DNA of 64,000 nt from Actibacterium naphthalenivorans (GTDB lineage: Bacteria; Pseudomonadota; Alphaproteobacteria; Rhodobacterales; Rhodobacteraceae), in assembly GCF_014196965.1 (NCBI RefSeq), contig NZ_JACIEQ010000005.1, positions 186,001 to 250,000 on the forward strand, given 5' to 3'. Under the pieces are notes generated by a model. It was not told where the DNA came from and searched no databases. It saw only the letters and a program-made list of their open reading frames with translations. Every line of letters begins with the position of its first letter. The first letter of the stretch is position 1. The position numbers and the translations under genes are program-made. Positions 25,649 through 34,572 of this stretch are shown piece after piece.

Positions 25649-27827
25649 GCGGCGGGCCGTCCACGATTTCGCCGATACAGGCCGCGTGCGCACCCGCGGC
25701 CCTCAGATCGTCCAGAATGCGGGCCAGATCATCGCCCGGCACCGCGGCCAGCAGCCCGCCCGCCGTCTGCGGATCGCACAGCAGGGCGCAGCGGGCGTCG
25801 CCCGCATCCGCCCCCGCCACTTCCGACAGCATCACCGCGTTCTGCGGATAGAGGCTGGAGCGCACCCCGGCCTCGGCCAGCGCCAGCGCCCCGTCCATCA
25901 GCGGCACATCCGCCAGCCGCAGATCCGCCCCCGCGCCAGAGGCCCGCAGGATGGTCAGCAGATGCCCCGCCAGTCCATAGCCTGTCACGTCGGTCATCGC
26001 ACGGGCCACCGGCGCCAGCACGCCCGCCGCGGGGCCAAGCGGCGCGGCCATCTGCGCCAGCGCGGCGGCGATGTCGGCGCCACGGGCCCTGCCCTGCATC
26101 TCGGCCGCGAACAGCGTACCGCTGCCGATCGGCTTGGTCAGGATCAGCGCATCGCCCGGCCGCGCGCCCGCCAGCCCGACGGGGGTGCCATCATGCAGGC
26201 CGGTCACGGTGAACCCCACCGTCAGCTCGGGTCCGACAGAGGTATGCCCGCCCACCAGATCGGCCCCAGCAGCGCCGAAAACCGCGCTGGCCGCCGCCAT
26301 GATCTCGCGCAGCGTATGCTCCTGCATCCGGTCGCGCATGCGGGGCAGGATCAGCGTGGCAAGGGCGGCCTGCGGGCGCGCGCCCATCGCCCAGATATCG
26401 CCCAGAGCATGCACCGCCGCGATGCGGGCCATCATGTAAGGGTCTTCGATGAAGGCCCGGAAGTGATCCGAGGTGATCACCTGCACCCCGTCGCCATGGC
26501 GCAAAACCGCCGCGTCATCGCCCGCGCCATGCAGCACGTCCGGCCGCGTTGGTGCCGGCAGCCCGGCCAGCCCGCCCCGCAGCACGCCTGCCCCCGGCTT
26601 CGCCGCGCAGCCGCCGCAGGGCGGCACGCCCCCGGCCAGCATCTCGCCGACGCCCGCCGCCGCCTCTGCCGGGATGTCTTGAACGGCGTTCATCTTCGGT
26701 AGATCATGAAACTTCCCCATGAACTTGCGATCGATCCGGTCTTTCCAGCGCCACAGCGCATCACCTTCCAGCCGCAGGCCCAGCTTGTCGGCCACCGCAT
26801 GTTTGCGCCCGGTCGAGATCAGTTTCAGGTAATCCTTTTGCGGATGGTAGCCGCGCCGGGCGCCCCCGGTCAGATCGGCGCGCAGGTTATGGGCCAGCAC
26901 CGGCGCCTGCCGCACCGCGAACACCCCCGCCTTGGGGCGGGGTGCATGGGTCATATGGGCGCAATCGCCCGCCGCATAGATCAGCGGATCGTTCAGCGTG
27001 CGCAGATCGGGGCCGATGTCGATGAACCCGTCGGTCAGCTGCAGCCCGGTGTCCGCCACCCAGCCCTGCGGCCGCGCGCCCGCCGCGCCAATGGTGATGC
27101 CGCCGGTCAGCACCTCGCCGCCCTCCAGCTCCACCCCCTCCGCCGTGACCCGCGCGATGCGGATACCGGTGCGCAGATCGACACCCTGTTCGCCCATCTG
27201 CGCCAGCAGCGCCCGGCGCGCACCGTCGCCGATGCCGCGCAGGGCGGTGTCTGCAGCCTCCAGCAGCGTCACCTTTCCGGCCACGCCTTCCTGTGTCAGG
27301 CGATGCGCGCAGGCCAGCGCCAGTTCCACCCCCGCGACGCCGGCCCCGATGACCAGAACGCAAGGGGCGGCATCGCCGGCCCTGACCTGTGTCACGTACC
27401 TCTCCCAGCTTTCGGCGAAGGGGCCGAGCGGTTTGGCGGGCACGGCGTGTTCGGTGAACCCCTCCAGCGCGGGCAGGTCGGAGCTGATGCCGATATCGAC
27501 CGAGGCAAGATCATAGAATACCGGTGCGCGCCCCTCGACCTCGATCAGCCGGGCGTCGCGGTTGATGCCGGTGGCCCGGCCCAGCACCAGCCGCGCCCCG
27601 GCGAAACGCGCCAGCTTCACCAGATCAATCTCCAGCTCATCCCGCGCATAATGCCCTGCCACCAGCCCCGGCAGCATCCCCGAATAGGGCGCGGTCGGGC
27701 CGGGATTGATCAGCGTCAGCCGCGTGCCGGGCAGCGGCTTCATCCCCCATTTGCGCAGGACCAGCGCGTGGGAATGCCCGCCGCCGATCAGCACCAGGTC
27801 TCGGGTCAGGGGAAGGGGGCTGTGCAT
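25632..27827 (-). CDS. selD: FAD-dependent oxidoreductase-selenide,water dikinase fusion (SelD)
   Basis: A 731-residue protein of two parts. Residues about 1-385 are an NADH-dehydrogenase-like FAD/NAD(P)-binding domain (GGGHSHALVL, GAGVAGVELALA, IYAAGDCAHM). Residues about 400-731 are selenophosphate synthetase: catalytic Cys407 and Lys410 in CGGCAAKPG match E. coli Cys17/Lys20, and further SelD blocks are GDDAAVL, ITSDHFRAFIEDPY, DLVGGHTSVG and PQTAGGLLAAV. It makes selenophosphate from selenide; the oxidoreductase half probably reduces a selenium species or supplies electrons (inference). The catalytic position uses Cys, not selenocysteine. No selA or selB is in the window. Confidence 0.95.
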   Translation of the reverse strand: MHSPLPLTRDLVLIGGGHSHALVLRKWGMKPLPGTRLTLINPGPTAPYSGMLPGLVAGHYARDELEIDLVKLARFAGARLVLGRATGINRDARLIEVEGRAPVFYDLASVDIGISSDLPALEGFTEHAVPAKPLGPFAESWERYVTQVRAGDAAPCVLVIGAGVAGVELALACAHRLTQEGVAGKVTLLEAADTALRGIGDGARRALLAQMGEQGVDLRTGIRIARVTAEGVELEGGEVLTGGITIGAAGARPQGWVADTGLQLTDGFIDIGPDLRTLNDPLIYAAGDCAHMTHAPRPKAGVFAVRQAPVLAHNLRADLTGGARRGYHPQKDYLKLISTGRKHAVADKLGLRLEGDALWRWKDRIDRKFMGKFHDLPKMNAVQDIPAEAAAGVGEMLAGGVPPCGGCAAKPGAGVLRGGLAGLPAPTRPDVLHGAGDDAAVLRHGDGVQVITSDHFRAFIEDPYMMARIAAVHALGDIWAMGARPQAALATLILPRMRDRMQEHTLREIMAAASAVFGAAGADLVGGHTSVGPELTVGFTVTGLHDGTPVGLAGARPGDALILTKPIGSGTLFAAEMQGRARGADIAAALAQMAAPLGPAAGVLAPVARAMTDVTGYGLAGHLLTILRASGAGADLRLADVPLMDGALALAEAGVRSSLYPQNAVMLSEVAGADAGDARCALLCDPQTAGGLLAAVPGDDLARILDDLRAAGAHAACIGEIVDGPPLIALR

Positions 27828-27906
27828 GGGGTTGGCGTCCGCTGGATGTTACCCGCCAAGACTTAGCGGTCCGGGCCGCGTCATGAAAGGGGACGCCGCG
27901 CCGCGC

Positions 27907-28947
27907 CTAGTCATAGCCGGTCATTTCCAGATAGCCGCGCCCGGCGTGGCTGCCCGAGAACCGCACCGGGCCTTCCCAATAGGCAAAGCGCGTGCCCATC
28001 CACGCCTGCGGGTTCAGCGCGTTCACGGTGATGTCGAGCCCGCGCGCGGGCAGTTCCAGCCGCCAGCGCGTCGGCAGCTTGCGCCCGGCCACCCGCGTTT
28101 GGTTCAGCGGCGACATCCGCAGCACGCCATCGCCAAACGGCATCGCCCCGCCATCGGCCCCGATCCAGGTGCCCGAGGTATAGCCGCCCTCTGCCCCGCG
28201 CAGCCGGAACCCCATCAGCTTTTCACCACTGTCGAAATGGAGCGAGACCCAATCCCATCCGCTCTGATCCGCGTCCAGCGGCTGTGACGACCATTCCCTG
28301 TCCAACCAGGCTTGCCCGGACACGCGAAGGGGGCCTTCGGGCAGATCCAGAACGCCGTTCACGGTGTAGAACGGCTGCGAGTAATAATGGCTCGCCTGCC
28401 CGCTTGCCGATTTCACCGAATAACCGGCCTCGCCCTGCAACACGATCGGCCCGGTCGCGGCAAGCCGCAGGTCATAGGCGAATTCCGCGCCGGTGGCGGC
28501 AAGGCGCAGCCGGTCGGGCGTGGTGCCCGCCATTTCCCAATCGTCGATCCATGCGGCGAACGGGGCGGCGGTGACACCGGCCTGCCCGATCCCGCCGCGC
28601 GCCATCCGCTCGGCGACAAAATGCCGGTCGGGCGTGGTCAGCCCGGCGTGGCCGAGCCAGACCTGCGGCGTCGCCCAGCCGGTGCCGCCGCCCGGCGCCA
28701 GGGCCGAGCGGAACAGCGTCCATTGCACGCCGTAGTCGCGGCCGTCTTCGCCTGTCAGGTTGGCGGTGAGGTACCACCATTCGATGCGAAAATCGGGATG
28801 CGCGCCATGATCGGCGGGAAAGCTCAGTTCGGCGCCGCGCTGCGGATGGGCAAACCCCTCGCCCCCCGCGCCCAGCCCCGCAAAGCCCTGCCCGAAGACG
28901 GGCGTGGCCAGCCAGAGCAAGAATATAAGCAGTGCCCTAACGTTCAT
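27907..28947 (-). CDS. AttH-like lipocalin-domain protein (carotenoid 1,2-hydratase family fold)
   Basis: A 346-residue exported protein with a Sec signal peptide (cleavage after VFG or GQG near residue 19). Family signatures include HPDFRIEWWYLTANL, AHYYS-type SHYYSQPFYTVNG, AWLDREWSSQPLD and GWDWVSLHFDSGEKLMGF. These belong to the AttH/CrtC-like group (lipocalin-like domain). It overlaps the FtsX-like permease gene by 11 bases and so is part of a three-gene set with an ABC ATPase, the attE-F-G-H type arrangement. The ABC complex may export or insert a lipid-linked ligand handled by this protein; this is inferred. Confidence 0.85.
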   Translation of the reverse strand: MNVRALLIFLLWLATPVFGQGFAGLGAGGEGFAHPQRGAELSFPADHGAHPDFRIEWWYLTANLTGEDGRDYGVQWTLFRSALAPGGGTGWATPQVWLGHAGLTTPDRHFVAERMARGGIGQAGVTAAPFAAWIDDWEMAGTTPDRLRLAATGAEFAYDLRLAATGPIVLQGEAGYSVKSASGQASHYYSQPFYTVNGVLDLPEGPLRVSGQAWLDREWSSQPLDADQSGWDWVSLHFDSGEKLMGFRLRGAEGGYTSGTWIGADGGAMPFGDGVLRMSPLNQTRVAGRKLPTRWRLELPARGLDITVNALNPQAWMGTRFAYWEGPVRFSGSHAGRGYLEMTGYD

Positions 28948-31351
28948 GCGCGAAGACTTTCAACAGGTCCGCCGGGGCTGTCCGCGCCAGGCGCCAGGCG
29001 GGCCAGGCGGCCGCCAGCCCCCCCGCCAGCAGCGCCAGCGCGCCAAGGCGCAGCCAGTCGGCCGGAAACACATGCATCGGAAGGCGCCACCCGAAGGCCG
29101 CAACGTTGACCACCGCCAGCAGCGCCCAGGCCAGAAGCAGCCCGACCGGCAGCGCCACCAACATCGTCAGCGCCGTCAGCATCAGCGCGCGCGCAAGCTC
29201 CAGCCAGGCCAGCCGCGCCCGCGTCAGACCCAGAGCCCAGACCGGCGCGAGCTGCGGCAGGCGCATGGCCGACAGGGTCAGCAGGCTGGTGAGGATCGCG
29301 AAGCCCGCGACGCCAAGCGTCAGGATATTCAGCGCGGCGGTCACGGCGAAGGTCTGTTCGAAGATCCCCATGGAAAACACCTTGATCGCGGCCTGATCGC
29401 TGACATTGTCTTCCGGCAGCCCGAAATCGTCGATCAAGGCGTGGGCCAGCACGGGTGCGGACTCTGGCGCGATGCTGACGGCATGGCGCAGCCGCGCCAC
29501 ATCGGGGAACAGCGCGGTCAGCCGGTCTACCGCGATCATCACCTGCCCGCGCGGGTTGCCATAATCGGAATAGACCCCGGCAATGATCATCCGCCCCCCG
29601 TCGGGCAGGATCAGCGGATCCCCCGGCACAAGCCCTTCACGGCGGGCGAGTTGCTCGTTTATCAACGCGCCCTCACCCGAAGCGACCCTGCCCCAGACAT
29701 CCGGCAGGGCCGACAGCATCGGCCAGTTCCGGCGATAGGTCGGGTGATCGGCGATGCCCTGCACCGTGGCCGGCGCGCCGAACAGCGGCACCTCGACCGA
29801 CCAGAGTGGAAGAAGATCGCCGGGCCGGGTTGCCAGCCAGGCGCGCAGCCGGGCGGCCTGTTCCTCGGTCTCGGCACTGACGTAGAGCTCGGCCGACAGG
29901 CGCTGATCCAGCCAGCCGGCGAAGGTCAGCCGGAAGCTGGCCACCATGGTGCCCACGCCGATATTCGCCGCCAGCGCCAGCAACAGCGCCATCAGCGCCA
30001 GCGACAGCCCCGGCAGTTGCTGCCGCGTGTCTGCCCAGAACCACCGCGCCAGAACGCCCCTGCCCGCCCGCGCGGCCCCGGCGAGCAGCGCCGCCAGCAC
30101 AGCGGGAAGCGCCAGCGCCGCCGCCATCAGCAGCGCCCCCAGCAGGATGAACCCGGCCAGCAGCCCGGTGCCGAACCGCGCCGCCCCCAGTGCGACAAGC
30201 GCCAGCGCGCCCGCGATCGCCACCTGCCGCCAGAGCGAACGGGTGGTGGCGCGGACCCAGGCCCGGGGCTGCGCGGGCGCCAGAAGCGGCAGGCGCCAGA
30301 CGCGCCAAAGGCTTTGCGCCGCGGCCGCCCCCGCCCCCAGCACCGCCATCGCCATGCCCCCGGCCCACCAGCCGGGGCGCAGGATCAGTGTGCCCGGCAC
30401 CTCGGCCCCGTAAAGGCCGCGCAGGGTTGCCGCCACATCCGGCAGCAACGCCGCCGCGACAAGATAGCCAAGCGCCATGCCCGCCAACCCCGCAAGGATG
30501 GACAGGATCAGCACCTCCGCCACCAGAAGCCTTGTGAGCGCGACCAGCGGCAGGCCCAGCGCGCGCAGGGTGCGAAACATCGCCCGGCGCTGTTCAAACG
30601 CGAGGCCGATGGCCGCGTGGACGATGAACAGCCCGACGGCAAAGGACAGCAGGCCAAAGGCGGTCAGGTTCAGGTGAAAACTGTCGGTCAGCCGCGCGAT
30701 GTCGGCCTCGGCCTGCGGCGCGCGTCGGGTCAGGCCGGGGGCGACGTCTTGCAGGGGCGTTTGCCGAAGCGGCTGATCCGGCAGCACGATCAGCCGCGAC
30801 ACCTGCCCCGGCGCGGCCAGAAGTGTCTGGGCGATGCCGATATCCATGATCAGCGTGCCGGGCAGGCTGTCATCCGCCACCCGCAGCGCAGGCAGGCCCG
30901 GCACATCTTGCAGCGCGGCGATGGTTTCGGCCGCACCGAAGGCGATGCCCGGCGGGGTCAGGAACGCGCGCAGATCGCCGTCGGCCTGCGCCGCGCCGCC
31001 ACCCCCGGGGGTCTGCGGGGCTGTCACCGGGTCGATCCCGATCACGCGCAGGCGGGTTTCGCCCTGCCGCCACTGCCCCTCGAGCACCGGAGAGATGCGC
31101 CAGCCCCCGCGCCGCAGCGCAACGTAGACGTCCTGTGAAAACCGCTGCCCGTCTTCGGCCACAAGCTGCGGCAGACGGTCCTGCCCCAGCATCCCCGCCG
31201 CCCTGTCATAGCTGGCCCGCGCCTGCCCGTTGATCGCCTGCACCCCGGACCAGAGCGCGGTGGCCAGTGCCAGCCCGACAAGAACACTGGCGAGCTGCAG
31301 CGGCTGGCGGCGCCAATGCGACAAGAGCGCCAGAAGCGCCGCGCGATACAT
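28937..31351 (-). CDS. FtsX-like ABC transporter permease (MacB/LolC-type, AttFG-like)
   Basis: An 804-residue inner-membrane protein. It begins MYRAALLALLSHWRRQPLQ, the usual N-terminus of an FtsX/MacB permease. It has about ten membrane segments in two FtsX domains (near residues 255-410 and 690-800), with long periplasmic domains between. It ends 11 bases inside the AttH-like gene and starts in a one-base overlap with the ATPase gene (TGATG). Its size suggests the fused form in which both half-permeases are in a single chain. Probably moves a lipid or lipoprotein. Confidence 0.9.
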   Translation of the reverse strand: MYRAALLALLSHWRRQPLQLASVLVGLALATALWSGVQAINGQARASYDRAAGMLGQDRLPQLVAEDGQRFSQDVYVALRRGGWRISPVLEGQWRQGETRLRVIGIDPVTAPQTPGGGGAAQADGDLRAFLTPPGIAFGAAETIAALQDVPGLPALRVADDSLPGTLIMDIGIAQTLLAAPGQVSRLIVLPDQPLRQTPLQDVAPGLTRRAPQAEADIARLTDSFHLNLTAFGLLSFAVGLFIVHAAIGLAFEQRRAMFRTLRALGLPLVALTRLLVAEVLILSILAGLAGMALGYLVAAALLPDVAATLRGLYGAEVPGTLILRPGWWAGGMAMAVLGAGAAAAQSLWRVWRLPLLAPAQPRAWVRATTRSLWRQVAIAGALALVALGAARFGTGLLAGFILLGALLMAAALALPAVLAALLAGAARAGRGVLARWFWADTRQQLPGLSLALMALLLALAANIGVGTMVASFRLTFAGWLDQRLSAELYVSAETEEQAARLRAWLATRPGDLLPLWSVEVPLFGAPATVQGIADHPTYRRNWPMLSALPDVWGRVASGEGALINEQLARREGLVPGDPLILPDGGRMIIAGVYSDYGNPRGQVMIAVDRLTALFPDVARLRHAVSIAPESAPVLAHALIDDFGLPEDNVSDQAAIKVFSMGIFEQTFAVTAALNILTLGVAGFAILTSLLTLSAMRLPQLAPVWALGLTRARLAWLELARALMLTALTMLVALPVGLLLAWALLAVVNVAAFGWRLPMHVFPADWLRLGALALLAGGLAAAWPAWRLARTAPADLLKVFAHER

Positions 31352-32007
31352 CAGGCCAGCCCGCCGCCGGCCAGATGCAGGCGCCGCTCCAGCCGCGCGG
31401 CCAGCCGTTCGGAATGGGTGACCATCAGCAACCCGGCGCCGGTTTCCGCGACCAGCCCAAGCAACAGCGCCATCACCGCGTCGCCTGTCGCCGCGTCGAG
31501 ATTGCCGGTGGGTTCATCGGCCAGAATGAGCCGGGGCCGCCCGGCAAGCGCCCGGCCGATCGCCACCCGCTGTTGCTGACCGCCCGAAAGCTGTTCGGGA
31601 TAGCGATCCATCAGCGGCGAGAGGCCAAGCCGTGCGGCCAACTGCTCCAGCCAGGCCGCATCCGCGCGCCCGGCCAGGCGGGCCTGAAACGACAGGTTGG
31701 CCGACACGTTCAGCGACGGGATCAGGTTGAACTGCTGAAACACCAGGCCCACGCTTTCGCGGCGCAGTGCGGCCCGGGCGCGATCGTCGAGCGGGGCCAG
31801 ATCCTGGCCGGCCAGGCGCACCTGGCCTTCATCGGGCCGGTCCAGACCGGCGCACAGATGCAGGAGCGTGCTTTTGCCGCTGCCGGATTCGCCAGTCAGG
31901 GCCACGGCCTCGCCCGCATCCAGGCGGAAGGAGACATCGGAAAAGACCTGCAACCGGCCCGCGCCGGCTTCATACCCTTTAGCGACTTCTCGCACGTCAA
32001 GCAGCAT
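31351..32007 (-). CDS. ABC transporter ATP-binding protein (LolD/MacB-type)
   Basis: A 218-residue cytoplasmic ATPase. Walker A GESGSGKS near residue 38, signature LSGGQQQRVAIGRAL, Walker B LILADEPTGNLD, with the short length and DEPTGNLD of the LolD/MacB/AttE group. It is the first gene of the set, starting within a 188-base gap before the divergent binding-protein gene at 32195. It powers the FtsX-like permease downstream. Confidence 0.93.
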   Translation of the reverse strand: MLLDVREVAKGYEAGAGRLQVFSDVSFRLDAGEAVALTGESGSGKSTLLHLCAGLDRPDEGQVRLAGQDLAPLDDRARAALRRESVGLVFQQFNLIPSLNVSANLSFQARLAGRADAAWLEQLAARLGLSPLMDRYPEQLSGGQQQRVAIGRALAGRPRLILADEPTGNLDAATGDAVMALLLGLVAETGAGLLMVTHSERLAARLERRLHLAGGGLA

Positions 32008-32194
32008 TCACACCCCCCAAGCCTGTCAACCCTAGCCCGCCGCCACGAAAGTGCCAGCCCGATCGCGCCGGAGCGGCCGGAAAGAATGACGGCTTTACAA
32101 AAGCGCAACAAAAGCGTCGAGCCACTGTCACCTCGCCGCACTATGGGCGGTTCCGTCTGCGCGAGAGGCGCATACTGACACAGGGGACACATCC

Positions 32195-33319
32195 ATGAAC
32201 TTCACTCGTCGTACCGCATTGCAGCTGACCGGCGCCGCGCTGGCCGCGCCCGCGGTCCTGAAAGCCACCGACGCGCTGGCCTCGTCCGGCTCGGTCAAGG
32301 TCTTTGCCTGGCAGGACTATATCCAGCCGAACATCGCCGAGAAATTCGAGGCCGACACCGGCATCAAGCTGGAACTGACCACCTATGGTTCGAACGACGA
32401 GGCCGAATCGACCGTGCGCGCCAACGGCGGCAAGGGCTTCGACGTGGTCTTCCCGTCGATCACCAACTCCGCCGGTTATCTCGATGACAATGGCGAAACC
32501 TATTTCGCGACCGTTCCGGCAGCCGTGAACACCGGCAACGTGATCCCCTCTTTCCTGCGTGACAGCGCCAGCCTGGGCGGCCAGTTCAAGGGCGAGCAGA
32601 TCCTGCTGCCGTTCGACTGGGGCACCGAAGGCATCACCCTGAACCGCGGCAAGCTGCCGATCGCCGATGCCGATATCTCTTTCGGCGACCTGTTCCTGCA
32701 GGAGGCCGCCAAGGGCGCCGCCGCGTTCCGCCAGAAATCGGCGATCATGGGCGTGGGCCTTTATCTGGACGCCGTCGGCGAAGTGCCGTCGAACCGGATG
32801 CTGGACGTGTACAAATCCGAAGACGACGCGCGCCGCGTCTGGGGCGCCGTGACCAAGTGGATCCTGGAGCACAAGGAAAACATCGGCGCCTTCTGGAACA
32901 ACGCGACCGAAGCCACCGCCGCCTTCAAGGAAGCCGGCTGTGTGATCGGCCAGACCTGGGACACCACCGGGCTGCTGCTGAATCGCGAGGACAAGAACTT
33001 CGTCTACCGTGCGCCGAAAGAGGGCATCATCACCTGGCTCGACAGCTTCGGCATGCTGAAGCAGGCCGAGAACCCCGAACAGGCGGTGGCCTTCATGAAC
33101 TTCATGCTGCAGCCCGAAGTGGGCGGCATGTTCGCCAACAACACCGGCTACAACTCGGCCGTGGCCGGCGCCGCCGATTTCGCCAGCGCGGAGTTCAAGG
33201 CGCAGTTCAACGAGGTTTATACCCCGGAGGTTCTGGGCAACATGTGGTGGTGGCAGGCCGATACGCCGTTCTTCGCCCCGATCCGCAACGAGTTCGTCGA
33301 GATCATCACCAACGCCTGA
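32195..33319 (+). CDS. ABC transporter substrate-binding protein, PotD-like (second operon)
   Basis: A 374-residue periplasmic protein with a twin-arginine signal (NFTRRTALQLTGAALAAP; cleavage near ALA, residue 29). The fold is that of spermidine/putrescine-binding proteins (KVFAWQDYIQPNIAEKFEADTG; DVVFPSITNS; PFDWGTEGITLNRGKL). The ligand may be a polyamine or related compound. It heads a four-gene importer (binding protein, ATPase, two permeases). A strong stem-loop follows the gene, as in the first polyamine-type operon. Confidence 0.92.
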   Translation: MNFTRRTALQLTGAALAAPAVLKATDALASSGSVKVFAWQDYIQPNIAEKFEADTGIKLELTTYGSNDEAESTVRANGGKGFDVVFPSITNSAGYLDDNGETYFATVPAAVNTGNVIPSFLRDSASLGGQFKGEQILLPFDWGTEGITLNRGKLPIADADISFGDLFLQEAAKGAAAFRQKSAIMGVGLYLDAVGEVPSNRMLDVYKSEDDARRVWGAVTKWILEHKENIGAFWNNATEATAAFKEAGCVIGQTWDTTGLLLNREDKNFVYRAPKEGIITWLDSFGMLKQAENPEQAVAFMNFMLQPEVGGMFANNTGYNSAVAGAADFASAEFKAQFNEVYTPEVLGNMWWWQADTPFFAPIRNEFVEIITNA

Positions 33320-33341
33320 TCCGCGATTTTTCTGCGAGAAA

Positions 33342-33368
33342 CGGGGGCCCCTGTTGCCGGGGGCCCCG
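33342..33368 (+). terminator. Stem-loop between binding-protein and ATPase genes
   Basis: A ten-base GC-rich stem (CGGGGGCCCC pairing with GGGGGCCCCG, one G-G mismatch) with a seven-base loop, beginning 23 bases after the binding-protein stop codon. No U-tract follows. It most likely protects the 3' end of the binding-protein message and lowers downstream expression. Confidence 0.6.
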
Positions 33369-33405
33369 CATTCTTGGTGCCGGCCCGCCTGTGGCGCGCG
33401 CGGGA

Positions 33406-33440
33406 GCCTCCGGCGGGGATATTTAGGGAAAGATGAAAGA
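33406..33440 (+). repeat. Dispersed intergenic motif, copy A
   Basis: The segment has a CCTCCGGCGGG block, then GATATTT, then three bases and GGAAAGATGAA. It runs into the start of the PotA-like gene, whose AGGGAAAG works as ribosome-binding site and whose ATG is at 33433. The same layout recurs at 43386-43417 (plus) and 43519-43553 (minus). Confidence 0.5.
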
Positions 33441-34572
33441 CATGCATGGCAGGGACGTTACGCTGGACGGGGTTTCCATCACCTATCCCAACGGGTTTAC
33501 CGCCGTGCATCCGACCGATCTGACCGTTGGCGCGGGCGAGTTCTTTTCGATCCTCGGCCCGTCCGGCTGTGGCAAGACGACCATCCTGCGCGCGGTATCG
33601 GGGTTCGTGGAGCCCAGCGCCGGGCGCATCCTGATCGGCGGCGAGGATCAGAGCGGGCGGGCGCCGAATGCGCGGCCCACGGCGCTGATATTCCAGAACC
33701 TCGCGCTTTTTCCGCTGATGAGCGTGCGCGAGAATGTGGCCTTCGGGCTTGAGGCGCGCGGTGTGCCCCGCCGCGCGCGCCTTGACCGGGCCGATGAGTT
33801 GCTGGCGCTGGTCGCATTGCAGGACCAGGGCGGCAAGAAGCCCACCGAGCTTTCCGGCGGGCAGCGGCAGAGGGTCGCGATTGCGCGGGCGCTGGCGGTG
33901 GAGCCGGCGGTGCTGTTGCTGGACGAACCGCTTTCGGCGCTGGATCTGAAGCTGCGCCAGCATATGCGCGCCGAACTTCGGGCGATCCAGAAGCAGACCG
34001 GCGTGACCTTCATCTATATCACCCATGACCAGGGCGAGGCGCTGACCATGTCGGACCGGATCGCGGTGATGAACGAGGGCCGGATTGAGCAGGTGGGCAC
34101 GGGGGACGAGATATATTCCGCACCGGCCACAGCCTTTGCCGCCTCTTTCGTGGGCGAGGTCAATCAGTTTCGCGGCCGCGTCGTCGCGCTGGAGGATGGC
34201 ATGGCCTATATCGACACCGGCGTCGGCCGGATGTTCGCCCGAAATCCGGCGGGGCTGGCACCGGGCGACAGCGCGATTCTGTTCGTACGACCGGAGAACA
34301 TGGGTTTTGAACGGGGCGACCGGCCCGAGCCCTTTGGCAATCATCTGACCGCCCGGCTGGAACGGCGCGATCTGGAGGGGGCTTTCATCAATCTGCAGAT
34401 GCGGGCGGCGGGCGCGGAGCAGCCGGTGGCGATGCATCTGACCAATAGCGGAGAGGGTCCGGCGATCAGCGCCGAAACCGACCTGCGGATCGGGTTTACC
34501 TGTACCGCCGCGCTGATCCTGCCCGAGGGGCCGCTGGCCCGCACCGGGCGCGAAGATCTGGCCGCGCGATGA
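33433..34572 (+). CDS. ABC transporter ATP-binding protein, PotA-like (second operon)
   Basis: A 379-residue cytoplasmic ATPase. Walker A GPSGCGKT near residue 44, signature LSGGQRQRVAIARAL, Walker B VLLLDEPLSALD, followed by a C-terminal TOBE-type regulatory domain (from about 250). Overlaps the first permease gene by four bases (ATGA). The start lies inside dispersed motif copy A. It energises uptake of the ligand captured by the binding protein at 32195. Confidence 0.92.
   Translation: MKDMHGRDVTLDGVSITYPNGFTAVHPTDLTVGAGEFFSILGPSGCGKTTILRAVSGFVEPSAGRILIGGEDQSGRAPNARPTALIFQNLALFPLMSVRENVAFGLEARGVPRRARLDRADELLALVALQDQGGKKPTELSGGQRQRVAIARALAVEPAVLLLDEPLSALDLKLRQHMRAELRAIQKQTGVTFIYITHDQGEALTMSDRIAVMNEGRIEQVGTGDEIYSAPATAFAASFVGEVNQFRGRVVALEDGMAYIDTGVGRMFARNPAGLAPGDSAILFVRPENMGFERGDRPEPFGNHLTARLERRDLEGAFINLQMRAAGAEQPVAMHLTNSGEGPAISAETDLRIGFTCTAALILPEGPLARTGREDLAAR

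Noticed and set aside
25632-27827. Selenocysteine in the SelD active site
   Set aside because: The codon at position 407 is TGC (Cys), not TGA.
28904-31138. A 744-codon plus-strand frame opposite the FtsX-like permease gene
   Set aside because: Arginine/glutamine-rich with no membrane helices or motifs; the permease on the other strand has clear FtsX features and overlapping neighbours.
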